Below, in pieces: positions 36,486 through 43,400 of a stretch of 64,000 nucleotides of DNA. This DNA comes from Actinopolyspora alba (GTDB lineage: Bacteria > Actinomycetota > Actinomycetes > Mycobacteriales > Pseudonocardiaceae). The notes beneath the pieces were generated by a model that saw only the letters and a list, made by a program, of their open reading frames with translations, ran no database searches and had not been told where the DNA came from. Numbering within the stretch: the stretch's first letter is position 1; each line of letters starts with the position of its first letter. The position numbers were made by a program, and so were the translations under genes. The stretch lies in contig NZ_FOMZ01000006.1 of NCBI RefSeq assembly GCF_900112765.1, forward strand, positions 235,435 through 299,434, read 5' to 3'.

Positions 36486-37790
36486 TCACCCCCGGTCAAT
36501 CCCACGGGCGCGCCGCGACTGCCGGAGCTGGCCGAGCGCGCCCACCACGATCACCAGCAACACCGGCACGTAGGCCAACCGGTAGGACGGGCCCGCCGCC
36601 AGTCCCTCGGTCATCCGCAGCACCCCGCCAACGGCGAGCTGGATCAGCACAGCGGCGGTGAAGCCACCCATGTTCGCGGTACCCACCGCCAGCCCCGACC
36701 GGTGTGCCGCGTTGACCGTTCTGGCCCCGTCGAAAGCCAGCATCGCCGCCCCACCACCGATTCCGATCAGCACCAGCAACACCGCCAACAACGCGGCGGG
36801 CAGCACGCCGGGCCAGCCGATCACGGTCAGCCACACCACGGCCAACAGCAACGACAACACCAGCACGAACCGCTCCCGACGTGCCGGCCGCCCCGCCACG
36901 AACTGCCCACACGCCCAAGCCCCCACCAGGAACCCCGCCACACACAGCAACACCCAGTTCCCCGCCGCCGCGGCACCGTAGCCCTGCGCCCGCATCAACC
37001 ACGGCGGCCCCCACAGCACCGTCACCGCCACGAACTGCCCCATCATCACGAAGTGCACCCAGAACGAGTGCCACGTGCCGGGCGTGGTCACCACAGCCCG
37101 CAGCGCCGCCCGCACCGGCTCGACCTCCCGAGCCGACGTCGGCCGGCCGACGGCATCACCGGACCCCACCACCTGGGGCCGGTCCCGCACCATCACCCAG
37201 GCCGACACCGCCAGCACCGCGGTCAACCCGGCCGCCCCCAGAAACGTGCCCAGCCACCCCAGCACACGCAGCGAGGTGGCGAGCGGAGCGGTGGCCGCCA
37301 ACTGGCCCACACCGCCGACCAACCCGGTCAGCGCCGCGATCCTTCCGAACCTCTCGGCCGGGAACCACCGCGCGGCCAGCCGCAGGACGTTGGTGAACAG
37401 GAACGCGTCACCGAGACCGATCAACGCACGTCCCGCCAACCCGCCCACCAGGGACGCGCTGACCGCGAACACCGCCGAGCCCACGGCCAACGCCAACGTG
37501 GCCCCGGTGATCAGTCGTCGCGGACCGATCCGGTCGGCCAGGACACCCGCCGGAATCTGCAACGCCAGGTAGATCCCCAGCTGCAGCGCCGAGAGAACGG
37601 ACAACGCGGCAGGACCGGCCGAGAACCGATCCAGCGCCGCATCGGCGGCCACCGCCAGGCTCGCCCGGTGAAACAGCGCCACGAAGTAACACGCCGCCGC
37701 CACCGACCACACGAGCCAGGCCCGTCGTGACGTCGCCGTCGGGACAGGCTCGGTGAGCGAGGATTCCGAAGTGCCGATCGTGACGCGCAC
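36486..37790 (-). CDS. MFS transporter, 12-helix
   Basis: 434 residues, about 12 membrane helices. Helix 1 (WLVWSVAAACYFVALFHRAS) with the FHR-S motif, ALQLGIYLALQIPAGVLADR then IGPRRLITG (motif A), and ALIGLGDAFLFTNVLRLAAR point to the anion/sugar-phosphate-like or NarK/NNP-like MFS group. Substrate unknown. GGAGG five bases before the GTG at 37790 makes this start better than the ATG at 37814, which lies inside the operator repeat. It is divergent from a GntR/FCD regulator, the classic arrangement of an organic-acid transporter controlled by its own regulator. Confidence 0.83.
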   Translation of the reverse strand: MRVTIGTSESSLTEPVPTATSRRAWLVWSVAAACYFVALFHRASLAVAADAALDRFSAGPAALSVLSALQLGIYLALQIPAGVLADRIGPRRLITGATLALAVGSAVFAVSASLVGGLAGRALIGLGDAFLFTNVLRLAARWFPAERFGRIAALTGLVGGVGQLAATAPLATSLRVLGWLGTFLGAAGLTAVLAVSAWVMVRDRPQVVGSGDAVGRPTSAREVEPVRAALRAVVTTPGTWHSFWVHFVMMGQFVAVTVLWGPPWLMRAQGYGAAAAGNWVLLCVAGFLVGAWACGQFVAGRPARRERFVLVLSLLLAVVWLTVIGWPGVLPAALLAVLLVLIGIGGGAAMLAFDGARTVNAAHRSGLAVGTANMGGFTAAVLIQLAVGGVLRMTEGLAAGPSYRLAYVPVLLVIVVGALGQLRQSRRARGIDRG

Positions 37791-37803
37791 ACCCACCTCC
37801 AAA

Positions 37804-37826
37804 CTTGTATGCATCTTAGATACAAG
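37804..37826. promoter_or_regulatory. Inverted-repeat operator between divergent MFS and GntR genes
   Basis: CTTGTAT (37804-37810) and its exact complement ATACAAG (37820-37826) are separated by 9 bases. TTGTAT-n-ATACAA repeats are typical binding sites of FCD-type GntR regulators. It sits upstream of both start codons (MFS 37790, GntR 37850), so it could give autoregulation and transporter control. Confidence 0.7.
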
Positions 37827-37849
37827 CCGGGTGGAAGTAGAATGACACC

Positions 37850-38557
37850 GTGTCGAACACAACACCCTCGGAGACGGCCCCGCCCACCTCCGGCGACCGG
37901 CAGCGGCAACCCGCCACGGACCGCGCCTACCGGCACGTCAGAGCAGGACTCCTGGACGGCAGCCACCCAGACGGACATCTGCTGTCCGAAGGGGAGATCG
38001 CCCGAACACTGGGCATGTCCCGCACCCCCGTGCGGGAAGCCTTCCTACGGCTGCAGAGCGAGGGATTCCTGCGGCTGTACCCCAAGCGGGGCGCCCTGGT
38101 CGTACCGATCACCCCGGCCGAAGCACATTCACTGCTGGAAGCCCGTCTCGCCCTGGAAAGCTTCGCGATCGACAAACTCGCCGCCCTCGGCGAGCAACAC
38201 CTCGTCGCGGTCGGACGACGACTGCTCGACCACCCCGCCTGCGACCCCGGTGAACTCTCCGACTCCGAGATGCACGAGGCCGACCGCGACTTCCACGCAC
38301 AGCTGGTCACCGCCGCCGACAGCCCCGTGGTCACCGACCTCTACAGCGCACTCCGCGATCGCCAACTGCGCATCACATCCACCGCCCGCACCCACGAATC
38401 ATCCCGGCGCGCGGCAGTCACCGAGCAGCACAACAGCCTGGCCACCGCGCTGCACCACGGGGACACCTCACTGGCCAAACGCAGACTGCGCGAGCACCTG
38501 GCCCACACCATGCGCGCCATCGGCATCAGCGAAGACCTCCCGCACGTGGAGCCGTGA
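37850..38557 (+). CDS. GntR family regulator, FCD type
   Basis: 235 residues. Winged helix: AYRHVRAGLLDGSHPDGHLL, then EGEIARTLGMSRTPVREAFL, RLQSEGFLRLYPKRGALVVP. The FCD domain follows: LLEARLALESFAIDKLAA, DRDFHAQLVTAADSP with the metal histidine, and HNSLATALHHGDTSLAKRRL. It probably binds an organic acid and represses the divergent MFS transporter and itself through the palindrome at 37804-37826. GTG start at 37850; no separate ribosome site is evident, so the message may be nearly leaderless. Confidence 0.88.
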   Translation: MSNTTPSETAPPTSGDRQRQPATDRAYRHVRAGLLDGSHPDGHLLSEGEIARTLGMSRTPVREAFLRLQSEGFLRLYPKRGALVVPITPAEAHSLLEARLALESFAIDKLAALGEQHLVAVGRRLLDHPACDPGELSDSEMHEADRDFHAQLVTAADSPVVTDLYSALRDRQLRITSTARTHESSRRAAVTEQHNSLATALHHGDTSLAKRRLREHLAHTMRAIGISEDLPHVEP

Positions 38558-38861
38558 CTCGCCTGACCCCACCGGATCCGTGCCCTCGAGCGTCCCGTGA
38601 CGACCAGCATCCGCGAGCGGGCCACGGGGCCAGCCGGAAACCGGCACCGTAATTGTTCACGCGAAAACCCTAAGCCCGCTCGCGGGCTCAATTCGTGCGG
38701 CCGCGGAAACCTCGTCACCACGAAAGAACGATCCGATCCCCACATTCTGGATGAACGCGATGTGTCCTCACAGAACATGGCACGAATCGAACGGCTCTCT
38801 CTAGCATCCCGTCAGGTGTCGCGATCGAACCCGACGACACTGTCCAGGGAAAGGTTCATCC
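38558..38861. other. 304-base region before the secreted esterase gene
   Basis: Contains a perfect 7-base hairpin with 2-base loop (38673-38688) that could end the GntR transcript, and an AT-richer stretch from 38730 to 38860 expected to hold the promoter of the esterase gene. AGGGAAAGG at about 38849-38857 is the likely ribosome-binding region. No gene is recognisable. Confidence 0.5.
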
Positions 38862-39839
38862 ATGCGGACGACAAAAACGAAGATCAGATTTCGGGCACTC
38901 GCGACCCTGGTCGCGGTGTTGTCATTGCTGGCGATACCGTTCACGGCGAAAACCGCCCGAGCGGCAACGATCGAAGAAGTGATTAATTTCGGCAGCAATC
39001 CGGGAAATCTGCGGATGTATCGCTATGCCCCCGACGGACTGGCCGCGGACCGCCCACTGGTGGTGGCCATGCACGGATGCACCCAGAACGCCACGGACTA
39101 CGGCACCCGGAGCGGTTGGGTGGAAACGGCAGAAAAGCACCGTTTCGCACTGCTGCTGCCGGAGCAGTCGAGCACCAACAACTTCAACCACTGCTTCAAC
39201 TGGTTCCAGGGAGCAGACACGACCCGAGGCTCCGGCGAGGCCGAATCCATCGCTCAAATGCGCAGGCACATGCTCGACAGTGTCGGCAGCGATCCGGGCA
39301 AGGTCTACGCCACCGGGTTGTCGGCGGGTGGGGCGATGACCGCTGCGATGCTCGCGGCCTACCCGGAACAGTACGAGGCGGGAGGCGTGGTCGCCGGTCT
39401 GCCGTACGGGTGCGCCACCTCGTTACTCGACGCCTACACCTGCATGTATCCGGGTAAGAACGACAGTCCCGAGTCGTGGGGCGATCTCGTGCGAGCGGCG
39501 AGTTCGCACTCCGGTCCCTGGCCCGGACTGGACGTCTGGCACGGCGATGCTGACTACACCGTGGCCGTGGCCAATCAACGCGAACTGATCGAGCAGTGGG
39601 CCAACGTGCACGGTACCGACGCGATCGCCGACAGCAGCGGATCGATCGGCGGTTACCCCTACTCCACGTATGAAAACACCGCAGGGACTACCGTCGTGCG
39701 GAGCTACACCATCACCGGCATGAGCCACGGACAGCCGGTGGCCCCTTCCTCGGGATGCGGAGCCACCGCAAGCCACATGCTCGATGTAGGCGTGTGCGCG
39801 GCGAGCATGATGACCGAGAACTGGCAGCTCGCCGACTGA
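38862..39839 (+). CDS. Secreted esterase of the PHB depolymerase/CE1 family
   Basis: 325 residues. A basic start (RTTKTKIRFR), hydrophobic core and AKTARAATIEE cleavage region form a signal peptide. The alpha/beta hydrolase domain shows PLVVAMHGCTQNATDYGTRS (oxyanion hole), VYATGLSAGGAMTAAMLAAY (nucleophile serine), LDVWHGDADYTVAV (aspartate) and ITGMSHGQPVAP (histidine): a complete triad. Homologues hydrolyse polyhydroxybutyrate or feruloyl/acetyl esters of xylan. With the pectate lyase nearby a role in plant-polymer breakdown is plausible. The ATG at 38862 has GGGAAAGG upstream. It lies alone between the regulator and a convergent membrane operon. Confidence 0.88.
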   Translation: MRTTKTKIRFRALATLVAVLSLLAIPFTAKTARAATIEEVINFGSNPGNLRMYRYAPDGLAADRPLVVAMHGCTQNATDYGTRSGWVETAEKHRFALLLPEQSSTNNFNHCFNWFQGADTTRGSGEAESIAQMRRHMLDSVGSDPGKVYATGLSAGGAMTAAMLAAYPEQYEAGGVVAGLPYGCATSLLDAYTCMYPGKNDSPESWGDLVRAASSHSGPWPGLDVWHGDADYTVAVANQRELIEQWANVHGTDAIADSSGSIGGYPYSTYENTAGTTVVRSYTITGMSHGQPVAPSSGCGATASHMLDVGVCAASMMTENWQLAD

Positions 39840-39872
39840 CCGGTCGTCCCGCTGTGCAACGGGCCCGGGGGC

Positions 39873-39916
39873 ACGTGCCGGGCGCGCCCTCGAGCGCGAA
39901 GGCACTCCCGGCACGT
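39873..39916. terminator. Hairpin between the esterase gene and the terC operon
   Basis: Perfect 10-base arms (ACGTGCCGGG at 39873-39882, CCCGGCACGT at 39907-39916) with a 24-base loop. It lies in the 81-base gap between the plus-strand esterase and the end of the minus-strand terC operon and can end both. Confidence 0.65.
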
Positions 39917-39920
39917 CGAC

Positions 39921-40094
39921 TCATCCCGCACGCGGTCCGCGCGGGAACAACGGTCTTCCTCCTCGATGGCGCGAGAAGCCGGAATCGCGCGAGGACCGCG
40001 GCGGTCGTGCCGACAGCAGCACCGCGCAACTGATCAGCAGCGTCACGACCACGAAAATCGTGACGCCGATCTCGACGAGAACCCAGATGGGCAT
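39921..40094 (-). CDS. Small single-helix membrane protein coupled to terC
   Basis: A 57-residue frame not large enough for most gene calls. It reads MPIWVLVEIGVTIFVVVTLL then ISCAVLLSARPPRSS, a single strong transmembrane helix, followed by a basic cytoplasmic tail rich in Arg and Ser ending PRGPRAG. A GGGAGG ribosome site lies 5 bases before the ATG and inside the last codons of terC; only 2 bases separate the terC stop (40097) from the start (40094). It is thus almost certainly translated with TerC. I do not recognise a family; an accessory subunit of the metal transporter is an inference from position. Confidence 0.6.
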   Translation of the reverse strand: MPIWVLVEIGVTIFVVVTLLISCAVLLSARPPRSSRDSGFSRHRGGRPLFPRGPRAG

Positions 40095-40096
40095 AG

Positions 40097-41104
40097 TCAC
40101 CTCCCGTGACTGGCCTCATCCACGACGCGGCTCCTGGCCCGCAGGCTGGCCACCGTCACCACCACGAGAATCAGCACGATCACCGACAGCGAGACCGGAG
40201 TGGCGATCTCGGGAACGGCGGGCCAGATCCCGTGCGCCCAGTGCAGCATCAGCTTCACACCGATGAACGCCAGGATCAGCGCCAGTCCGTGGTTGAGATA
40301 CACCAGTTTACTCAGCACCGAACTCAGCACGAAATACAACGCCCGCAGCCCCAGCAGCGCGAACGCGTTGGTGGTGAACACCAGGTAGGGGTCCTCGGTG
40401 ATGCCGTACACGGCGGGCACGGAATCCACGGCGAAGACCACGTCGGTGGCGAACACCGCCACCACAACGACGGCCATCGGTGTCAACGCACGACGGCCCG
40501 CCTGCCGCACGGTCAGGCTCGCTCCGTGGTACTCCTCCGTGACGGGCATCAACCGGCGCAGCAACCGCACCGAACGCATCTGCGACACGTCGCGTTCGAC
40601 GGACTCACCGCCGAGCGCCTCACGCAGAATCTTCACCGCCGTCACGAACAGAATCGCCCCGAACACCAGAAAAGCCCAGGTTCCCGCCTGCAGCAGCGCG
40701 GCTCCCATCGCGATGAACACGCCCCGCAGCACCAGCGCTCCCACGATGCCGTACAGCAGCACACGTTGCACCAGTGCCGTGGGAACGGCGAAAGCGGTCA
40801 GCAGCAGCATGAACACGAAGAGGTTGTCCACCGACAGGGATTTCTCCACCACGAATCCGGCGAAGAACTCCAGGGCCTGATCGGTGCCGAACCACCACCA
40901 CAGTCCGAGTCCGAACACCAGCGGCAGCGCCAGGTAGAACACCGACCAGCCGACCGCCTCGCGCATCGCCACCTCGTGCGGGCGGTGCGTGACCGCGAAA
41001 TCGGCGATCAACAGAACCAGCAGCACGCCGATACTGATCGCCCACAACCACGGCGTGCCCACCGACTGCGGGGTCGCGGCGACCATCAGGGGGGTATCCG
41101 ACAT
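40097..41104 (-). CDS. terC: TerC family membrane protein (likely manganese exporter)
   Basis: 335 residues, about nine membrane helices. TerC motifs: FFAGFVVEKSLSVDNLFVFM near residue 85, FATDVVFAVDSVPAVYGITE in the middle and FVLSSVLSKLVYLNHGLALI LAFIGVKL near the end; the aspartates of SVDN and AVDS are the putative metal ligands. TerC/Alx proteins export manganese and support metalation of secreted proteins. ATG at 41104 with GGGAGG at six bases. A yybP-ykoY manganese riboswitch precedes it, which strongly supports a manganese role, and a small membrane protein is coupled downstream. Confidence 0.92.
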   Translation of the reverse strand: MSDTPLMVAATPQSVGTPWLWAISIGVLLVLLIADFAVTHRPHEVAMREAVGWSVFYLALPLVFGLGLWWWFGTDQALEFFAGFVVEKSLSVDNLFVFMLLLTAFAVPTALVQRVLLYGIVGALVLRGVFIAMGAALLQAGTWAFLVFGAILFVTAVKILREALGGESVERDVSQMRSVRLLRRLMPVTEEYHGASLTVRQAGRRALTPMAVVVVAVFATDVVFAVDSVPAVYGITEDPYLVFTTNAFALLGLRALYFVLSSVLSKLVYLNHGLALILAFIGVKLMLHWAHGIWPAVPEIATPVSLSVIVLILVVVTVASLRARSRVVDEASHGR

Positions 41105-41106
41105 TC

Positions 41107-41138
41107 GAGACCTCCCGAACAACGTCGTTCGAGGTCTC
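41107..41138 (-). promoter_or_regulatory. Ribosome-site sequestering hairpin (riboswitch expression platform)
   Basis: On the minus strand the 3' strand of the riboswitch (GAGACCTC, 41138-41131) is an exact complement of GAGGTCTC (41114-41107), which contains part of the terC ribosome site GGGAGG. GAAC/GTTC next to them also pair. The hairpin competes with riboswitch helix P1, so metal binding should free the ribosome site. Confidence 0.7.
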
Positions 41139-41225
41139 CTTCACCCCTGGGCGGGGCCGCTTCCCGGGGACACCGTGTTGATGTCCGTACTGACCGGGCC
41201 AACGCGAGGAAGTACTCCCCTCTCG
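41130..41225 (-). ncRNA. yybP-ykoY (manganese) riboswitch upstream of terC
   Basis: The 96-base leader begins GAGAGGGGAGTACTTC and ends GAAGGAGACCTCG on the minus strand. This is the class pattern: helix P1 (GAGG/CCTC), internal loop GGAGTA opposite GAGA, then helix P2 (CTTC/GAAG), matching the GGGGAGUA...AGACC signature. Inside, GGACATCAACACGGTGTCC forms the second arm holding the metal-contacting loop. The 5' end coincides with the start point predicted from the promoter at 41230-41260. Known members sense Mn2+ and turn on Mn exporters including TerC/MntP. Confidence 0.85.
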
Positions 41226-41229
41226 ACGG

Positions 41230-41260
41230 AGTATAGGAGATGATTCGTCCGTCCTGGCAA
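41230..41260 (-). promoter_or_regulatory. Promoter of the riboswitch-terC transcript
   Basis: Minus strand: TTGCCA (41260-41255) and TATACT (41235-41230) with a 19-base spacer, slightly long for sigma-70-type promoters. Transcription would begin about 41223, exactly at the 5' edge of the riboswitch. Confidence 0.6.
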
Positions 41261-41436
41261 CTTGGTGCTTTTTGTCCTTTTGGTCATGTTTATTTCTTTT
41301 GGCACTGAAAGTGCAGTATACGATTACTTATCACGGCGCCTCACCGCGCGGGATGCGCGGAGCAGGAGCGCCGGCGGCGATTGTCGGGGTGCCTACCGGT
41401 CGGCACACATGGGTGGGCTGCCCGACGGACCGAAAA

Positions 41437-41772
41437 TCAACCCCGCCGCTGTCGCCGCAGCAGCCACACGATCGTCGTTCCCACGACGACGAGGATCCCG
41501 GCGCTCACGGCCAATTCGCCGTACGGGACCGGGCTGATCGCGACCGGCCCTGCCGGCTCCGCCTCGCGCATGCGTTCTTCGGTCCAGTACTCGCTGGTGG
41601 TGTGCTCGCTGTTCCGCTCGGTGTGCCGCGGCTGGACGCGGTGCGAGATCGTTTCCCTGTTCTCATCGCCCGAGGCAAGGAACTCGGGAACCGTGAAGAG
41701 CGCCACGATCAGCGCGACTCCGACGACGGCGACCCCGGTAACCAGCCAGGTGGTACGTGCCCGTGCCCTCAT
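41437..41772 (-). CDS. Small membrane protein with two transmembrane helices
   Basis: 111 residues. Helix 1 is TTWLVTGVAVVGVALIVALF and helix 2 is GELAVSAGILVVVGTTIVWL, separated by a ~45-residue charged segment (ENRETISHRVQPRHTERNSE), and the C-terminus is RRQRRG. The ATG at 41772 is preceded by GGGGAGGAG. This may be a PDGLE/CbiN-like or sortase-anchored-like accessory protein, but no family is recognised. It lies upstream of the terC riboswitch promoter in the same direction, with 176 bases between. Confidence 0.6.
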   Translation of the reverse strand: MRARARTTWLVTGVAVVGVALIVALFTVPEFLASGDENRETISHRVQPRHTERNSEHTTSEYWTEERMREAEPAGPVAISPVPYGELAVSAGILVVVGTTIVWLLRRQRRG

Positions 41773-41932
41773 GAGATTTCTCCTCCCCTGGGATTCCGGA
41801 GCGTCCCCGGGGAGGAGACGCTATCCGCCGCGGTTGTTCCTGTACATGTTGTCGCACCGTGCCAGGAAGGCGGGAACCTCATCAGGAGCGCGCTCGCCAC
41901 CGTGAACTCGTCAACCGCGGCGTCGCGGCATC

Positions 41933-42307
41933 TCAGCGCTCGCGAACGTTGGCTCGGACGGCATCGGGGATCGGTGTGGAACCGGTGTCGAGTTCGAGGA
42001 TCCGCCGCCCGATGCGCGGCTCGTGAAGCAGCTCCGCGAGAGTCTCGGCGACGTCCTCACGAGCTATTTGACCGTGAAATTCCGCCGGGCCGAGCGAGAC
42101 GGTTCCGCTCCCCGGCTCATCGAGCAGGAGCGAGGGGCGAAGGATCAGCCAATCCAGCTCACCGCGGGAGAGCGCGATGTCCGCGCTCAACTCGGACCGC
42201 TTGTCATCCCGGCGTACGAGCCCGCCGACGTTGACACCGCGAGAAAGCAGCTTCCGCGTGAGCAAACCGCCGACACCACCGGTCATGCCGGTGATGAAGA
42301 CATTCAC
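41933..42307 (-). pseudogene. SDR (NAD-dependent epimerase-like) gene with in-frame internal deletion
   Basis: Reads VNVFITGMTGGVGGLLTRKL then GVNVGGLVRRDDKRSELSAD, i.e. the Rossmann start of an atypical SDR, then switches directly to ELDWLILRPSLLLDEPGSG, a motif normally about 80 residues further on, and continues to the C-terminus. The middle, including the catalytic region, is gone without a frame change, leaving 124 residues against about 210 in the family. GTG at 42307 is the natural start. Expression is possible but catalysis unlikely. Confidence 0.65.
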
Positions 42308-42418
42308 GCTTTGTTTGTTCCTTTCTGCCGAGCACACCGCACGGTCGCCGTTACGTCGCGGGCAACCGTTGAACAGGCCCCGGTCCAACGGGAACGAAGG
42401 GTCCGTTTCGCGTCGGGG

Positions 42419-42829
42419 TCAGTCGAGGACCGCGGTCGCTTCGACCTCGACGAGCACGTCGGGTTCGAACAGGTAGTCGATTCCGATGAGCGAGGACGGT
42501 GGTAACGGATCCGGCAACCTGAGTTCGTCCCTGACACGCTCGATGCCCGCGAGGAAGTCGTCCATCTTCTCGGGGCTCCAGCCCGTCACGTAGAACCTCA
42601 GGCGCACGACGTCGGAAAAGCTCGCTCCGGCATCGTTCAAGCCGAGCGCGGTATTTCGCAGCGCCTGCGCGAGCTGTCCGGTGAGGTCCCCGGGTGCGAT
42701 GGGGTTCGCCTCGACATCGCGGGCGATCTGGCCGGCGACGTGGATCTGGCGGGTTCCCGTGCCGATCGCGACGTGGTGGTACGGCACGGGCCGCGTCATT
42801 CCTTCGGGGCTTCGAAGCAGCACGGTCAT
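42419..42829 (-). CDS. RidA/YjgF family protein
   Basis: 136 residues. The RidA fold is shown by IHVAGQIARDVEANPIAPGD, LTGQLAQALRNTALGLNDAG, VVRLRFYVTGWSPEKMDDF and SSLIGIDYLFEPDVLVEVEA. RidA proteins deaminate reactive enamines/imines. The usual substrate-binding arginine near the C-terminus (PR-x-C/A-V-E) is replaced (SSLIGIDYLFEPDVLVEV), so this is one of the Rid subfamilies of unknown activity, possibly catabolic. ATG at 42829 with GGAG upstream. It is divergent from the HxlR regulator, which is likely to control it. Confidence 0.85.
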   Translation of the reverse strand: MTVLLRSPEGMTRPVPYHHVAIGTGTRQIHVAGQIARDVEANPIAPGDLTGQLAQALRNTALGLNDAGASFSDVVRLRFYVTGWSPEKMDDFLAGIERVRDELRLPDPLPPSSLIGIDYLFEPDVLVEVEATAVLD

Positions 42830-42857
42830 GAGAGATCTCCTCGGCTTGTCCGTAGCG

Positions 42858-42910
42858 GGTATCTCATGTGTACTTGGTATCTTCAGGTAACTTCAACGAA
42901 ACCAGGTATC
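42858..42910. promoter_or_regulatory. Three GGTATC repeats in the RidA-HxlR divergent region
   Basis: GGTATC occurs at 42858-42863, 42876-42881 and 42905-42910, with a near copy GGTAAC between the last two, in an AT-richer 108-base gap between divergent starts. These may be binding sites of the HxlR regulator, which usually binds repeated GTAC/GTATC half-sites. Weak evidence. Confidence 0.35.
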
Positions 42911-42937
42911 GTGACCTAAACCCCGCAGCTCACGGCG

Positions 42938-43270
42938 GTGCATCGCGAGCTGATCGAGCAAGTGCTCGACAAATGGTCGCTCCAGGTACTCGAAACACTG
43001 TGCGAAGGAGCATCACGTTTCAACGAGCTACGCCACGCGATCCCCGCTGTGACGCAGAAGTCGCTCACCGCGACACTGCGACGCCTCGAACGCAACGGAA
43101 TGGTCGAACGTGTGATCATCAGCTCGCGTCCGATCGCCGTCGAATACCGGATCACCTCGCTGGGCGAGACCCTCGAAGAACTCATCGAGGCACTCCTGCA
43201 CTGGAGTACCGTCAACATGCCCGCCGTCCAGCGCGCACGCGCACGATTCGACGACGAGGCACAGCATTGA
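42938..43270 (+). CDS. HxlR family transcriptional regulator
   Basis: 110 residues, a normal HxlR length. The winged helix reads LIEQVLDKWSLQVLETLCEG, then SRFNELRHAIPAVTQKSLTA, TLRRLERNGMVERVI and VEYRITSLGETLEELIEALL. HxlR proteins respond to aldehydes, quinones or redox changes, often through a cysteine near the N-terminus; here the cysteine in TLCEG could serve. GTG at 42938 is the first start after an in-frame stop. It stands head-to-head with the RidA gene. Confidence 0.88.
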   Translation: MHRELIEQVLDKWSLQVLETLCEGASRFNELRHAIPAVTQKSLTATLRRLERNGMVERVIISSRPIAVEYRITSLGETLEELIEALLHWSTVNMPAVQRARARFDDEAQH

Positions 43271-43400
43271 ACGTTAATGAGCATCGCAGCTGTTCACAGC
43301 CTCGGAAGTGAGCACTTGGCCAGTTTCCGCCGAAGACTGAGCCAGCTCGGTGACCAGCGATAACGTTCAATCCTTCCCGGCTCTTCTTCAGCCCCCTGGA

